A stretch of 23,407 bases of DNA from Pseudomonadota bacterium (lineage in GTDB: Bacteria > Chloroflexota > UBA6077 > JAJPHF01), in contig JAJPHF010000075.1 in NCBI GenBank assembly GCA_021325365.1, positions 1 through 23,407 on the forward strand. Direction: 5' to 3'. Under the pieces are notes generated by a model that ran no database searches, had not been told where the DNA came from, and saw nothing but the letters and a program-made list of their open reading frames with translations. The position numbers and the translations under genes are program-made. Shown here one piece after another: positions 14,510 through 21,776 of this stretch. Every line of letters begins with the position of its first letter. Positions within the stretch are counted from its first letter, which is position 1.

Positions 14510-15541
14510 CTACGGCACCAGCACGACCTTCCCCGTCGCCTCGCCCGCCTCCACCAGCTCGTGCGCCTCGCGGGCCTGCGCCAGCGGCAGCACCGCCGCG
14601 ATCAGCGGCCGGATGTGCCCCGCCGCCGCCTCCCGGAGCGCCCGCTCCACATCCTGCGGCTCCCCGTGCGCGCCGCCGATCACCGTGATTAGCTCGAAGT
14701 ACAGCCGCCGCACGTCCAGCGGCACGATGCCGCCGCCGTGCGCCCCAATCGTGATCAGCCGCCCCTGGTAGCCAATGCTGTCGAACGCCCCCGGCCAGAG
14801 CGTCGGGTCGCCGATGTTCTCAAACACCACGTCCACCCCGCGCCCGTCCGTCAGCCGCCGGCACTCCGCCGCCAGGTCCTGCGCGCGGTAGTTCACCCCG
14901 TGGTCCGCGCCCAGCGACCGCGCCAGCGCCACCCGGTCGTCCGCTCCCGCGCCCGCGATCACCGTCGCGCCCACCTGCTTCGCCGCCTGCACCAGCGCCG
15001 ACCCGAGCGCCCCCGCGGCCCCCATCACCAGACACGTCTCGCCCGCCTGGAGCCCCACCCGCCGGATCTGCGCGTAGGCCACCGGGAAGTGGCGCACGAT
15101 CACCGTCGCCTCCGGGAACGGCAGCCCGTCGGGGATGCGGTACAGGCCCCGCGCCGGCACCACCACGTACTCCGCGTAGCCGCCCCAGCGGTGTACGCCC
15201 AGCATCCGCGGCGTCGGGCAGCCGCGTCCAGCGCCGCTCAGGCACGCCGGGCACGTCCCGCACGGGACGGTCGAGCGCGCCCCCACCCGGTCGCCCACCC
15301 GCACCCCCTCCACCTCCGGCCCGACCTTGACCACCTCGCCGGTCGGGTCCACGCCCAGCACCAGCGGCAGCGTCACGCCCCGCCGGTTGCCGTCCTGGCG
15401 CACCATCAGGTCGAGCGTGCGGTTCACCGATACCGCGTGGACCCGCAGCAGCACCTCGCCCGGCCCGGGCGAGGGAGTCGGCACGTCTTCGTAGCGCAGT
15501 ACCTCGGGGCCGCCGAACTCCCGCACGACAATCGCCTTCAT
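14510..15541 (-). CDS. Zinc-type medium-chain dehydrogenase/quinone oxidoreductase
   Basis: A 343-residue protein; ATG at 15541 with GGAG 6 bases upstream. It has the GroES-like N-domain and the Rossmann signature GAAGALGS (174-181), followed by AKQVGATVIAGAGADDRVALARSLGADHGVNYR. The structural-zinc cysteines are present (C94, C97, C100, C108 in CGTCPACLSGAGRGC). The catalytic-zinc cysteine is replaced (VNRTLDL, about 39-45) and the GHE motif reads LGVDPTGE. This fits an NADPH-dependent quinone or enone reductase more than an alcohol dehydrogenase. Its last 34 codons and stop are duplicated at 9493-9598, so its 3' end marks the border of the block to the left. Substrate unknown. Confidence 0.9.
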   Translation of the reverse strand: MKAIVVREFGGPEVLRYEDVPTPSPGPGEVLLRVHAVSVNRTLDLMVRQDGNRRGVTLPLVLGVDPTGEVVKVGPEVEGVRVGDRVGARSTVPCGTCPACLSGAGRGCPTPRMLGVHRWGGYAEYVVVPARGLYRIPDGLPFPEATVIVRHFPVAYAQIRRVGLQAGETCLVMGAAGALGSALVQAAKQVGATVIAGAGADDRVALARSLGADHGVNYRAQDLAAECRRLTDGRGVDVVFENIGDPTLWPGAFDSIGYQGRLITIGAHGGGIVPLDVRRLYFELITVIGGAHGEPQDVERALREAAAGHIRPLIAAVLPLAQAREAHELVEAGEATGKVVLVP

Positions 15542-15589
15542 CCGCCACTCCAGCGCCCCCCCAGGGTACGCCTCGCTTTCTTACTCTCT

Positions 15590-15595
15590 GTCATA
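15590..15595 (-). promoter_or_regulatory. -10-like TATGAC upstream of the dehydrogenase gene
   Basis: On the minus strand GGCGCTATGACAG lies 48 bases before the ATG at 15541. The context GCGC plus TATRNN recurs before the genes at 6309 and 21691. No strong -35 box is seen. Confidence 0.3.
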
Positions 15596-15731
15596 GCGCC
15601 TGCGCCCGCCCGCCGCCAGCACCCGCCAGTTCCCACGGCAAGCCATGCGCTGACGATTTACTAGAGAGCCGCGGGGCGCGTGGCGGGCGGTGGAGGCACA
15701 AGCCCGTGAGATCCCACCGCGCGAATGCGAA

Positions 15732-16154
15732 TCAGGTTTTAAAGGGATTCTGGATGATCAGCCCCTCGATTCGCTGGCCATGCTGCAAGTCCTCGCTGTA
15801 CAGCCGGGTGCAGCCCGCCGCGAGCGCGGCGGCGACGATCAGCGCATCGTAGAAGCTGAACTGATAACGGGCCTGCAAGTCGAGCGCGCGGTCATACAGC
15901 GCCTGCGTGGGCATGACGTGCCACAGCGGCACCAGCACGTCGTTCAAGAGGTCCCGGGCATCGTCAAGGGTCACCGGGGTCTGGAACTTGCGGGTGACCA
16001 CGTTCAGTGTCTCTTGAACTACCTGGAAACTGATGTGCGCATTGCCGCTGCGAAGCCCATCCATGACCAGCCGGCGCGCCGTGGCTTGTTTCGCTGGATG
16101 GCTCGAGTCGACCAGACAGACAAGAACGTTGGAGTCAATAAAATCAGCGCTCAT
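15732..16154 (-). CDS. vapC: PIN-domain toxin ribonuclease, VapC-type
   Basis: A 140-residue protein. The ATG at 16154 overlaps the end of the antitoxin gene by 11 bases, the usual translational coupling, and is preferred to the GTG at 16166. PIN acidic residues are in place: D7 (ADFIDSNVL), E48 (FQVVQETLNV), D103 (FSFYDALIVAAAL) and D122 (YSEDLQHG). Family knowledge: VapC toxins are Mg-dependent RNases that cleave tRNA or rRNA and are held inactive by VapB. Here the partner is the ribbon-helix-helix-like protein at 16144-16368. The system is chromosomal, next to the dehydrogenase gene. The RNA target cannot be told. Confidence 0.92.
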   Translation of the reverse strand: MSADFIDSNVLVCLVDSSHPAKQATARRLVMDGLRSGNAHISFQVVQETLNVVTRKFQTPVTLDDARDLLNDVLVPLWHVMPTQALYDRALDLQARYQFSFYDALIVAAALAAGCTRLYSEDLQHGQRIEGLIIQNPFKT

Positions 16155-16368
16155 TCGTCTCGTCACGGGTGAACGTTCGCCCCCCTGAGGTCGCGTAGCT
16201 GCTGATTCGCTCGATCGCCGCCATGGCCTTCTCCACCCGCTGCTCGCGCCCCGTATAATCGGCCAGCCAGCGCCGGAACGCCTCGTTCAGAGTCGTGTGC
16301 TCGGCACGCGCCCGCGCGCGGGCAGCCTCGATAAGCCTCTCGTCAGCGCTCAACGTGATGTTCTTCAT
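16144..16368 (-). CDS. vapB: Ribbon-helix-helix-type antitoxin, VapB-like
   Basis: A 74-residue protein; ATG at 16368 with AGGAG 8 bases upstream. The N-terminal half, MKNITLSADERLIEAARARA, and the following HTTLNEAFRRWLADYTG are typical of a ribbon-helix-helix DNA-binding antitoxin. The C-terminal tail (about 45-74) would wrap the toxin. It is the first gene of the pair with the PIN toxin, overlapping it by 11 bases. A 30-bp dyad at 16394-16423, 26 bases upstream of the start, is the likely autoregulatory site. Confidence 0.88.
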   Translation of the reverse strand: MKNITLSADERLIEAARARARAEHTTLNEAFRRWLADYTGREQRVEKAMAAIERISSYATSGGRTFTRDETNER

Positions 16369-16393
16369 GCCCGTGTCTCCTGTCCTGGGCGCT

Positions 16394-16423
16394 ACACGAA
16401 CTCAGTGTACACAATGATCGTGT
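16394..16423. promoter_or_regulatory. 30-bp dyad operator upstream of vapBC
   Basis: The core palindrome GTGTACAC (16405-16412) and flanking arms ACACGA (16394-16399) and TCGTGT (16418-16423) share the same centre (16408.5); 11 of 15 base pairs match. It lies just upstream of the antitoxin start, where VapB or VapBC complexes typically bind to repress their own promoter. A -10-like TACACT on the minus strand overlaps the core. Confidence 0.65.
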
Positions 16424-16521
16424 GGCCTGCTTGCCCGCTATCTGCGTCCCTAGCCCCTCCCCCTGCTCGTCGAGCACGCCAGGGATCCGCGGTCAGCCCC
16501 CGCGGCGCCGCCCCCCGCCCG

Positions 16522-16551
16522 TTGACGCCCGCGGCGCGGCGTGCCTATCAT
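16522..16551 (+). promoter_or_regulatory. Sigma-70-type promoter for the amidohydrolase gene
   Basis: TTGACG (16522-16527), an 18-base spacer and TATCAT (16546-16551) lie 48 bases before the ATG at 16600. Both hexamers match the consensus at 5 of 6 positions. This is the best two-box promoter in the window. Confidence 0.65.
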
Positions 16552-16599
16552 CGGGGCAGCAGGGCGAAGCGGCGCGGCAGCGCGAAGGAGGGCCGGAGC

Positions 16600-18297
16600 A
16601 TGGACTACGATCTGCTCGTGCGGGGTGGACGGGTCGTCGACGGGTCGGGGCTGCCGTCGTATCTCGGCGACGTCGGCGTGCGCGACGGCAAGATCGTCGC
16701 CATCGGCCGCCTGCGCGGCACCGCGGCGCGCACCATCGACGCCGCCGGCCTCGCCGTCGCGCCCGGCTTCGTCGACCAGCACACCCACCTCGACGCCCAG
16801 GTGCTCTGGGACCCCTACGGCACCTCCTCGCCCCAGCACGGCGTCACCTCCGTCGTTATGGGCAACTGCGGCCTCACCCTCGCGCCGGTCCAGCCCGGCG
16901 GCGAGGACGCCATCGTCGGCAGCTTCGTGCGCGTCGAGGCCATGCCCCGCCCGGCGCTGGAGCAGGGCGTGCCCTGGGGCTGGCACACCTACGGCGACTA
17001 CCTCGACGCGCTTGAAGGCAAGGTCGGCATCAACGTCGGCGGGCTCGTCGGCCACATCGCCGTGCGCCACTACGTGCTCGGCGCCGAGGCTGTCGAGCGC
17101 GCCGCTACGCCCCCCGAGATCGCCCAGATGCAGGCGCTCGTCCGCGAAGCGCTCCAGGCCGGCGCGCTCGGGCTCTCCACCAACCGCAACGAGCGCCACA
17201 TGCGCGAGGACGGCAAGCCCGTCGCCAGCCGCCTCGCCAGCGAGGACGAGTACTTCGCCCTCTGCGACGTGGCCGCCGAGCTAAGCGCGGGCGTGCTCCA
17301 GGTCACGCTCGGCCTCCAGCGCATCGAGCACATCCCCTGGCTCGACCGCCTGGCCCGCCGCACCGGGCGGCCGGTCGTCTGGCAGAGCATCCTCCACCGC
17401 TGGAACGCGCCCAACTTCTGGCGCGAGCAGCTCGATGCCATCGCGCCCACCTTCCGCGACGGCTACCGCGCCTACGGCCTCACCAACACGGTGCCCATCG
17501 TCAACCGCTTCACCCTCAAGAACGCCCAGGTGTTCGATGAGTTCCCGCTCTGGAAGACCGTCATGTTCCTGCCCGAGCCGGTCCGCAAGCAGGCGTTCGC
17601 CGAGCCCGAGACGCGCGCCCTCCTGCGCGCCGACATGGCGGCCCCCGAGAAGACCACCTTCCACCGCCGCTGGGACCTCGTGCGCGTCATCAAGGTGGCG
17701 CGGCCCGAGAACGCGCGCTACGTCGGCCAGAGCGTCGCTCAGATGGCGGCGGCGCGCGGCCAGGACCCGCTCGACGCCCTGCTCGACCTGTCGCTCGAAG
17801 AGGACCTGGAGACGACGTTCTGGAACGCCAACAACGGCGGCGATCCCGAGGCGGTGGGCCAGATCCTGAACAGCCCGTACGTGCTCGTGGGCCAGTCGGA
17901 CGCCGGGGCGCACGTGCAGTTCGACGCCGCCTACGGCTACGGCACGACCCTTCTCGGCCTGTGGGTCCGCGAGCGCGGCGTGCTCAGCCTGGAGCAGGCG
18001 GTCCACAAGCTGACGTTCCAGCAGGCCTCCGTCTACGGCCTCGCCGGCCGCGGCCTGCTCCGTCCCGGCTACGCCGCCGACCTGGCGATCTTCGACCCCG
18101 CCACCGTCAACGCCTGCGAGCCCGAGTGGGCTGCCGACTACCCCGCCGGCACCCGCCGCCTGGTCCAGCGCGCCGAGGGGATGCACTATACGGTCGTGAA
18201 CGGCCGCGTCGTCCAGGAAGACGGCCGCCTCAGCGGCGACCTCCCCGGCGACGTCCTGCGCGGCGCCGCCTACCAGCGCCAGCCCGCCGCCGTGTAG
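16600..18297 (+). CDS. Amidohydrolase of the N-acyl-D-amino-acid deacylase family
   Basis: A 565-residue protein. ATG at 16600 is preceded by AAGGAGGG and a second GGAG; an in-frame extension back to 16297 crosses the promoter and is rejected. Family marks: the composite N-terminal strand YDLLVRGGRVVDGSG, metal-binding HTHLDAQ (H61, H63), the GNCG motif with bridging Cys (C90), QSDAGAHVQFD late in the barrel, and the C-terminal GLLRPGYAADLAIFDP and YTVVNGRVVQEDG. Family knowledge: zinc enzymes that remove acyl groups from N-acyl-D-amino acids in the cytoplasm; related dihydropyrimidinase-like activities occur. The exact substrate is not readable. It has its own promoter and converges with the toxin-antitoxin pair on its right. 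Confidence 0.92.
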   Translation: MDYDLLVRGGRVVDGSGLPSYLGDVGVRDGKIVAIGRLRGTAARTIDAAGLAVAPGFVDQHTHLDAQVLWDPYGTSSPQHGVTSVVMGNCGLTLAPVQPGGEDAIVGSFVRVEAMPRPALEQGVPWGWHTYGDYLDALEGKVGINVGGLVGHIAVRHYVLGAEAVERAATPPEIAQMQALVREALQAGALGLSTNRNERHMREDGKPVASRLASEDEYFALCDVAAELSAGVLQVTLGLQRIEHIPWLDRLARRTGRPVVWQSILHRWNAPNFWREQLDAIAPTFRDGYRAYGLTNTVPIVNRFTLKNAQVFDEFPLWKTVMFLPEPVRKQAFAEPETRALLRADMAAPEKTTFHRRWDLVRVIKVARPENARYVGQSVAQMAAARGQDPLDALLDLSLEEDLETTFWNANNGGDPEAVGQILNSPYVLVGQSDAGAHVQFDAAYGYGTTLLGLWVRERGVLSLEQAVHKLTFQQASVYGLAGRGLLRPGYAADLAIFDPATVNACEPEWAADYPAGTRRLVQRAEGMHYTVVNGRVVQEDGRLSGDLPGDVLRGAAYQRQPAAV

Positions 18298-18350
18298 CGC
18301 CCGGCGTGCCGGCTAGCGCATGGGAGACGCGAGCGGCAAACAGGCAAGCG

Positions 18351-18725
18351 TTAAGGTGGCGGCCTCGTGTCCAGCCACAGCAAGAGATCGTCCTGGGCGT
18401 CGGGCGAATAGGTGTCGAGGTGACGAGCCACCGCGCGAAGAAGGACGCCGAGGTCGGATATCTGGGGCGCTACGACGATGCCTCGGTGCATACGGCCGTG
18501 GGCCTTCCACTCGGCGTCGAGAGGGCAGAAGTCCGTGGTGTTGAATGTGAGGATGGCCCGGCCGGCTCGCGTCGCGTACGCGAGCTGGTCCTCATCTGGG
18601 ATTCGCTGATTCGCTCGTCCTGCCTCCTCACAACTCTCGGCATCGTAGCCTCGGCGTCGGAGGGATCGAGCTAGCTCAGGCGGGATCATCTCGTCGGTGT
18701 ATAGCCGGATGCCTAGCCCGGCCAC
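18351..18725 (-). CDS. DUF5615 PIN-like toxin
   Basis: A 124-residue protein. A GTG start at 18725, with AGGG 7 bases upstream, overlaps the end of the DUF433 gene by 13 bases and gives the typical N-terminus GIRLYTDEMIPPELARSLRRRGYD. The longer frame to 18794 lies inside the partner gene and is rejected. Acidic PIN-like positions are visible: D11 (YTDEM), D44/D46 (IPDEDQLAYA) and D65 (ILTFNTTDF). Family knowledge: DUF5615 proteins are Mut7-C/PIN-like presumed RNases commonly paired with DUF433 antitoxins. It converges on the amidohydrolase gene with 53 bases between. Confidence 0.88.
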   Translation of the reverse strand: MAGLGIRLYTDEMIPPELARSLRRRGYDAESCEEAGRANQRIPDEDQLAYATRAGRAILTFNTTDFCPLDAEWKAHGRMHRGIVVAPQISDLGVLLRAVARHLDTYSPDAQDDLLLWLDTRPPP

Positions 18726-18985
18726 GGACGGCCCTGAAGCTGGGCGAGCGTACGGGCATTGCGCTCCCGGTCCTCGTCCACGCGCGCGGGGCAAGCCGCG
18801 TAGTAGTCGAGCGCATCTTGAAGCTGCGAGCGCTCCAAATACGGGAACAACTCGTGTACCCGCTCTAACGAGCCAAGATCACGATAGTAGCTCACCAGCA
18901 CCCATACAGGGATGCGAGTCCCGCGCACCTGCGGATACCCGCCGCCCACGCCGGGAATCTCGTCTACCAGCTGCCGCTTGATCAT
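18713..18985 (-). CDS. DUF433 antitoxin
   Basis: A 90-residue protein; ATG at 18985 behind AGGGGA. The core has the DUF433 pattern: a start strand with PQVRGTRIPVWVLVSYYRDLGSLERVHELFPYLERSQLQDALDYYA, including GTRIPV and the helix-turn-helix-like stretch. The usual partner, DUF5615, overlaps its 3' end. Family knowledge: DUF433 proteins are MerR/HTH-like antitoxins that probably repress their own operon. A 10-bp palindrome at the presumed promoter (19013-19022) supports this. Confidence 0.9.
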   Translation of the reverse strand: MIKRQLVDEIPGVGGGYPQVRGTRIPVWVLVSYYRDLGSLERVHELFPYLERSQLQDALDYYAACPARVDEDRERNARTLAQLQGRPWPG

Positions 18986-19012
18986 GCGTCCCCTGCCAGT
19001 ACGACTGCCTAC

Positions 19013-19027
19013 TCTACGTAGATAATA
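19013..19027 (-). promoter_or_regulatory. Promoter/operator of the DUF433-DUF5615 pair
   Basis: On the minus strand a -10-like TATTAT (19022-19027) runs directly into the perfect 10-bp palindrome TCTACGTAGA (19013-19022), 28 bases before the DUF433 start. It lies just after the stop of the 19033 gene. A repressor bound here would cover the transcription start. Confidence 0.5.
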
Positions 19028-19032
19028 CCCAC

Positions 19033-19392
19033 TTACATCTCGATGAGGTCGAACTCCTCGTTGTCGAGGGGGTGGCGCTCGCGCAGGACGCGGCGCTTCC
19101 AGCGCTCCAGCTCCGGCACGGCGTAGGGCAGCAGCCGCAGCGAGTAGTAGGGCGGCAGGACCGGCAGGCCGAGCATGTCGCCGAAGACGAGCGCGAGCAG
19201 CAGCGTCTCGCGCTCGGCGCGCAGCTGGCGGGCGTGCTGGGCGAACTCGTAGCCCGTCATGCCGTAGAACAGCTCGCGCAGCGCGCCGAGCCAGCCGCGC
19301 AGCCGAGCGCCGAGTGCGGAGCGCTGAGTGCTGAGTAACGCGCCCTGTCTAGGGACGCCGCTGGGCGCGCCCTCCGCGTGCTCCGCACTCAT
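19033..19392 (-). CDS. Small conserved-looking hypothetical protein following cstA
   Basis: A 119-codon frame 16 bases after the cstA stop, so part of that operon. ATG at 19392 has GGAGT close upstream. The first about 30 residues are encoded by repeat-rich sequence (19312-19390) and look low in information. The rest, from LRELFYGMTGYEFAQHARQL to DNEEFDLIEM, is protein-like, with a hydrophobic stretch LLLALVFGDMLGLPVLPPYYSLRLLPYAVPE. No family is recognised. Position suggests a partner of the CstA carrier, as small proteins often follow cstA. A later start near LRELFYGM is possible but no better ribosome site was found. Confidence 0.65.
   Translation of the reverse strand: MSAEHAEGAPSGVPRQGALLSTQRSALGARLRGWLGALRELFYGMTGYEFAQHARQLRAERETLLLALVFGDMLGLPVLPPYYSLRLLPYAVPELERWKRRVLRERHPLDNEEFDLIEM
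19312..19390. repeat. 79-bp segment bounded by 10-bp inverted repeats GAGTGCGGAG/CTCCGCACTC
   Basis: GAGTGCGGAG (19312-19321) and CTCCGCACTC (19381-19390) are exact reverse complements. Inside lie GCTGAGTGCTGAGT and the palindrome GGGCGCGCCC. A third copy, CTCCGCACTC, is at 21324-21333, at the other end of cstA. The segment encodes the N-terminus of the 19033 protein. It resembles a small dispersed intergenic repeat. No target-site duplication is obvious. Confidence 0.5.
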
Positions 19393-19408
19393 GACTCCGC
19401 ACGCCGCG

Positions 19409-21301
19409 CTACGAGTGAGCCGGGGCGGTCTGCGGCTCGCCCGCGGGGTGGCCGCGGTAGCGCTGGTAGGCCTGCCAGCCGTCCCAGCCGATGAACGCCG
19501 CGGCGACGAACAGCAGGATCGACACGAGCACCATCGCCACGGCGCCGCCGACGGCCACGCCCGCGCCCGGGCGGCCCAGGTTCGGCACGACGACCGTCTC
19601 CCACAGGTTGCGCGCGATCACCAGCGTGGCCGCCATCGTGGTCACGTACATGAACAGCATGGGGATGCCCGCGTACGCCGGGTTGCGGCGCGTGGCCGCC
19701 AGCCACACCGTTACGATGAGCAGCGACAGCGACGCCATCAGCTGGTTCGACGACCCGAAGAGCTGCCACAGGTACACCCACGTGCCGCTGAGCACCAGCA
19801 GGCACATCAGCACCAGCGAGATGATGATGCCGACGTGCGGGTTCCGGAAGATCGGCAGGTGCTCCGCCAGCCCCTCGGCCAGCGTCACCCGCATGATGCG
19901 GATGACCAGCTGCACCACGGTGATGACGATCACCACGAAGGCCGCGAAGCCGAGCGCGGTGCCATACGGCAGCGGCAGCCCGAACACGCTGAGGAAGCGG
20001 CCGATCCCCGCGGCGAACGCCGGCGCCCCGGCGCCGGTGCCCGCGACCGTGACGGCCAGGAGCGACAGCAGGCCGAGCGCCATCTCGGTGAACATGGCGC
20101 CGCCACCTACCGGCAGCATGTCGGTCTCGTTCTCGATCTGGCGGGCGGTGCCCACCGAGCCGATGAGCGCGTGCCAGCCCGAGATCGCGCCGCAGGCGAT
20201 CGTCACGAACATCATCGGCCACAGCGGCTGCCACGCCTGGCCCGCAACGGCAGTGAAGCCGAGGTCAGCGCTCTTGAGCGCCGGCAGCTTGAAGCTGGCC
20301 ACGTCGGGGCTGAGCACCACCGCGACGGCGGCGCCCAGGAAAGCAAGCACGATGGTGATGAACGAGATCCAGAAGCCGATGTAGTTCACGGGCTGCGCGT
20401 AGCGCCAGATGGGCAGGATCGCGCCCAGGTAGCTGAACAGGCACAGGAAGAGCAGCCAGAAGATGAAGCTCGGCTTGAAGTTCACGTTGGCGACGACGGC
20501 GGCCGGCTGCGGGCCGGCGGTGGGGGGCGCCAGCGTCGGGTCGTAGTAGGAGATGACCGGCTGGTTGCCGGTGATCGCGTTGAAGCCGCCGTTGACGGCG
20601 TCCACGAGCGCGCCGACCGGCCCCTGCGTGACCTGCGTCTGCGGCTGGCCGTTCGGCCCCGTCACCGTCTGCGACGACGCGCCCACGGGCCCAAGGAGGA
20701 TCACCAGCAGCGTCACGCCGACCGTGATCGCCGTGACGGCCAGAAGGTCCATCCGCCAGCGGTAGAGCATCTGGCCGCCGAGCAGGCCCATCACCATCAA
20801 GGCGACGATGGCGAGGGGCACCTGGGGCTGGCCGTCGAGGATGCCGGCCACGATGTAGCCGAACGCGCCGGCCACGAGCAGCAGGTAGAAGAAGATGAAG
20901 ACGAGCAGGATCGTGCGCGTGCGCGGCGCGATGAGGCGGTGGGCGATGGCGCTGATGCTGTTCCCGTCGTTGCGCACGGACACCATGATCGCGCTGTAGT
21001 CACTCGCCCAGCCGATGAACATGACGCCCAGGAACAGCCAGACGATCGACGGCAGCCAGCCCCAGATGTTGGCGGCCGTGATGGCGCCGACGATCGGGCC
21101 GGCGGCGGCAATCGACTTGAAGTGGTAGCCGTAGAGCACGTTGCGGTTGGCGGGCACGAAGTCCACGCCGTCCATGTAGAGCGTGGCGGGCGTCGCCCTG
21201 CGGGCGTCCGCCTGCACTACGTCGCGGTCGATGCGGCGCGCGTAATAGTGGTAGCCAACGTAGATCACCAGGCCCGCGAGGATCATGGCGACAAGAGTCA
21301 T
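19409..21301 (-). CDS. cstA: CstA family peptide/pyruvate carrier
   Basis: A 630-residue polytopic membrane protein; ATG at 21301 with GGAGGTGAGG upstream, inside the end of the preceding gene. Many hydrophobic segments span the whole length. Family motifs: VPANRNVLYGYHFKSIAAAG near residue 50-70, WLFLGVMFIGWASDYSA, CGAISGWHALIGSVGTARQ and GGGAMFTEM, plus QLFGSSNQLMASLSLL near the C-terminus. Between about 210 and 270 there is a hydrophilic insert (TVTGPNGQPQTQVTQ), probably a loop. Family knowledge: CstA/BtsT carriers take up peptides or pyruvate during carbon starvation in a proton-coupled manner. It is the middle gene of a three-gene operon. Confidence 0.95.
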   Translation of the reverse strand: MTLVAMILAGLVIYVGYHYYARRIDRDVVQADARRATPATLYMDGVDFVPANRNVLYGYHFKSIAAAGPIVGAITAANIWGWLPSIVWLFLGVMFIGWASDYSAIMVSVRNDGNSISAIAHRLIAPRTRTILLVFIFFYLLLVAGAFGYIVAGILDGQPQVPLAIVALMVMGLLGGQMLYRWRMDLLAVTAITVGVTLLVILLGPVGASSQTVTGPNGQPQTQVTQGPVGALVDAVNGGFNAITGNQPVISYYDPTLAPPTAGPQPAAVVANVNFKPSFIFWLLFLCLFSYLGAILPIWRYAQPVNYIGFWISFITIVLAFLGAAVAVVLSPDVASFKLPALKSADLGFTAVAGQAWQPLWPMMFVTIACGAISGWHALIGSVGTARQIENETDMLPVGGGAMFTEMALGLLSLLAVTVAGTGAGAPAFAAGIGRFLSVFGLPLPYGTALGFAAFVVIVITVVQLVIRIMRVTLAEGLAEHLPIFRNPHVGIIISLVLMCLLVLSGTWVYLWQLFGSSNQLMASLSLLIVTVWLAATRRNPAYAGIPMLFMYVTTMAATLVIARNLWETVVVPNLGRPGAGVAVGGAVAMVLVSILLFVAAAFIGWDGWQAYQRYRGHPAGEPQTAPAHS

Positions 21302-21307
21302 GGCACC

Positions 21308-21691
21308 TCACCTCCGCTTAGTACTCCGCACTCGCCTGTCGATCTCCTGGTCGAGCGCTGCGTAGTCCGCGCCCTCACGCCAGACCACGCCGCCGATCAC
21401 AAACACCGGGAACTGGCGGCTGCGATAGCGCAGGCTCTTGTAGACGCCTTCCGGCGACGCCGCGTCGACGATGCGCACGCGCACCCGGTCGGCGTGGCGG
21501 GCGACCACGCCGCCCACCCAGTCGGCAAGCGCCGTGTACTCGGCCTGGAGGTCGGGCGGGAAGGCCGCCGCGCGCTGCTCGCGGTGGACCCGCTGGCCGA
21601 GGCCCACGCTTTGGAAGACTACCTCGCAGTGCAGGCAGTGGAAGAACTCGGTGGGGGCGTAGGTCAGGATCTCGATCTGGAGCGACTCCAT
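21308..21691 (-). CDS. Thioredoxin-like CxxC protein preceding cstA
   Basis: A 127-residue protein; ATG at 21691 behind GGAGG. The N-terminus reads IEILTYAPTEFFHCLHCEVVF with a C19-x2-C22 pair at the place of a thioredoxin active site, and later RSRQFPVFVIGG contains the cis-proline-like FPVFV stretch. So it has a thioredoxin/glutaredoxin-type fold. It may carry a redox or metal-binding role rather than general disulfide reduction. The gene ends 6 bases before cstA and holds its ribosome site, so the two are translationally coupled. The specific function is unknown. Confidence 0.72.
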   Translation of the reverse strand: MESLQIEILTYAPTEFFHCLHCEVVFQSVGLGQRVHREQRAAAFPPDLQAEYTALADWVGGVVARHADRVRVRIVDAASPEGVYKSLRYRSRQFPVFVIGGVVWREGADYAALDQEIDRRVRSTKRR

Positions 21692-21747
21692 CGTCGGGCC
21701 TCCAGGCGCCGCGCACGACGGTACCGCACTATCCTTACCTGCCGCCT

Positions 21748-21776
21748 AGCATAGCGCGCTCGCTGCCGCCCCGCAA
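21748..21776 (-). promoter_or_regulatory. Probable promoter of the cstA operon
   Basis: On the minus strand TTGCGG (21776-21771), a 17-base spacer and TATGCT (21753-21748) lie 56 bases before the ATG at 21691. The -10 context GCGCTATGCT resembles GCGCTATAAT before the 6309 gene. Confidence 0.4.

Noticed and set aside
16297..16599. N-terminal extension of the amidohydrolase to 16297
   Set aside because: It would overlap the antitoxin gene and the TTGACG/TATCAT promoter; the ATG at 16600 has a strong ribosome site and the family's N-terminus.
19328..21754. Long plus-strand open frame (808 codons, His/Arg/Asp-rich)
   Set aside because: It runs antisense to cstA and the CxxC gene, has no ribosome site and the biased composition of a shadow frame in GC-rich DNA.
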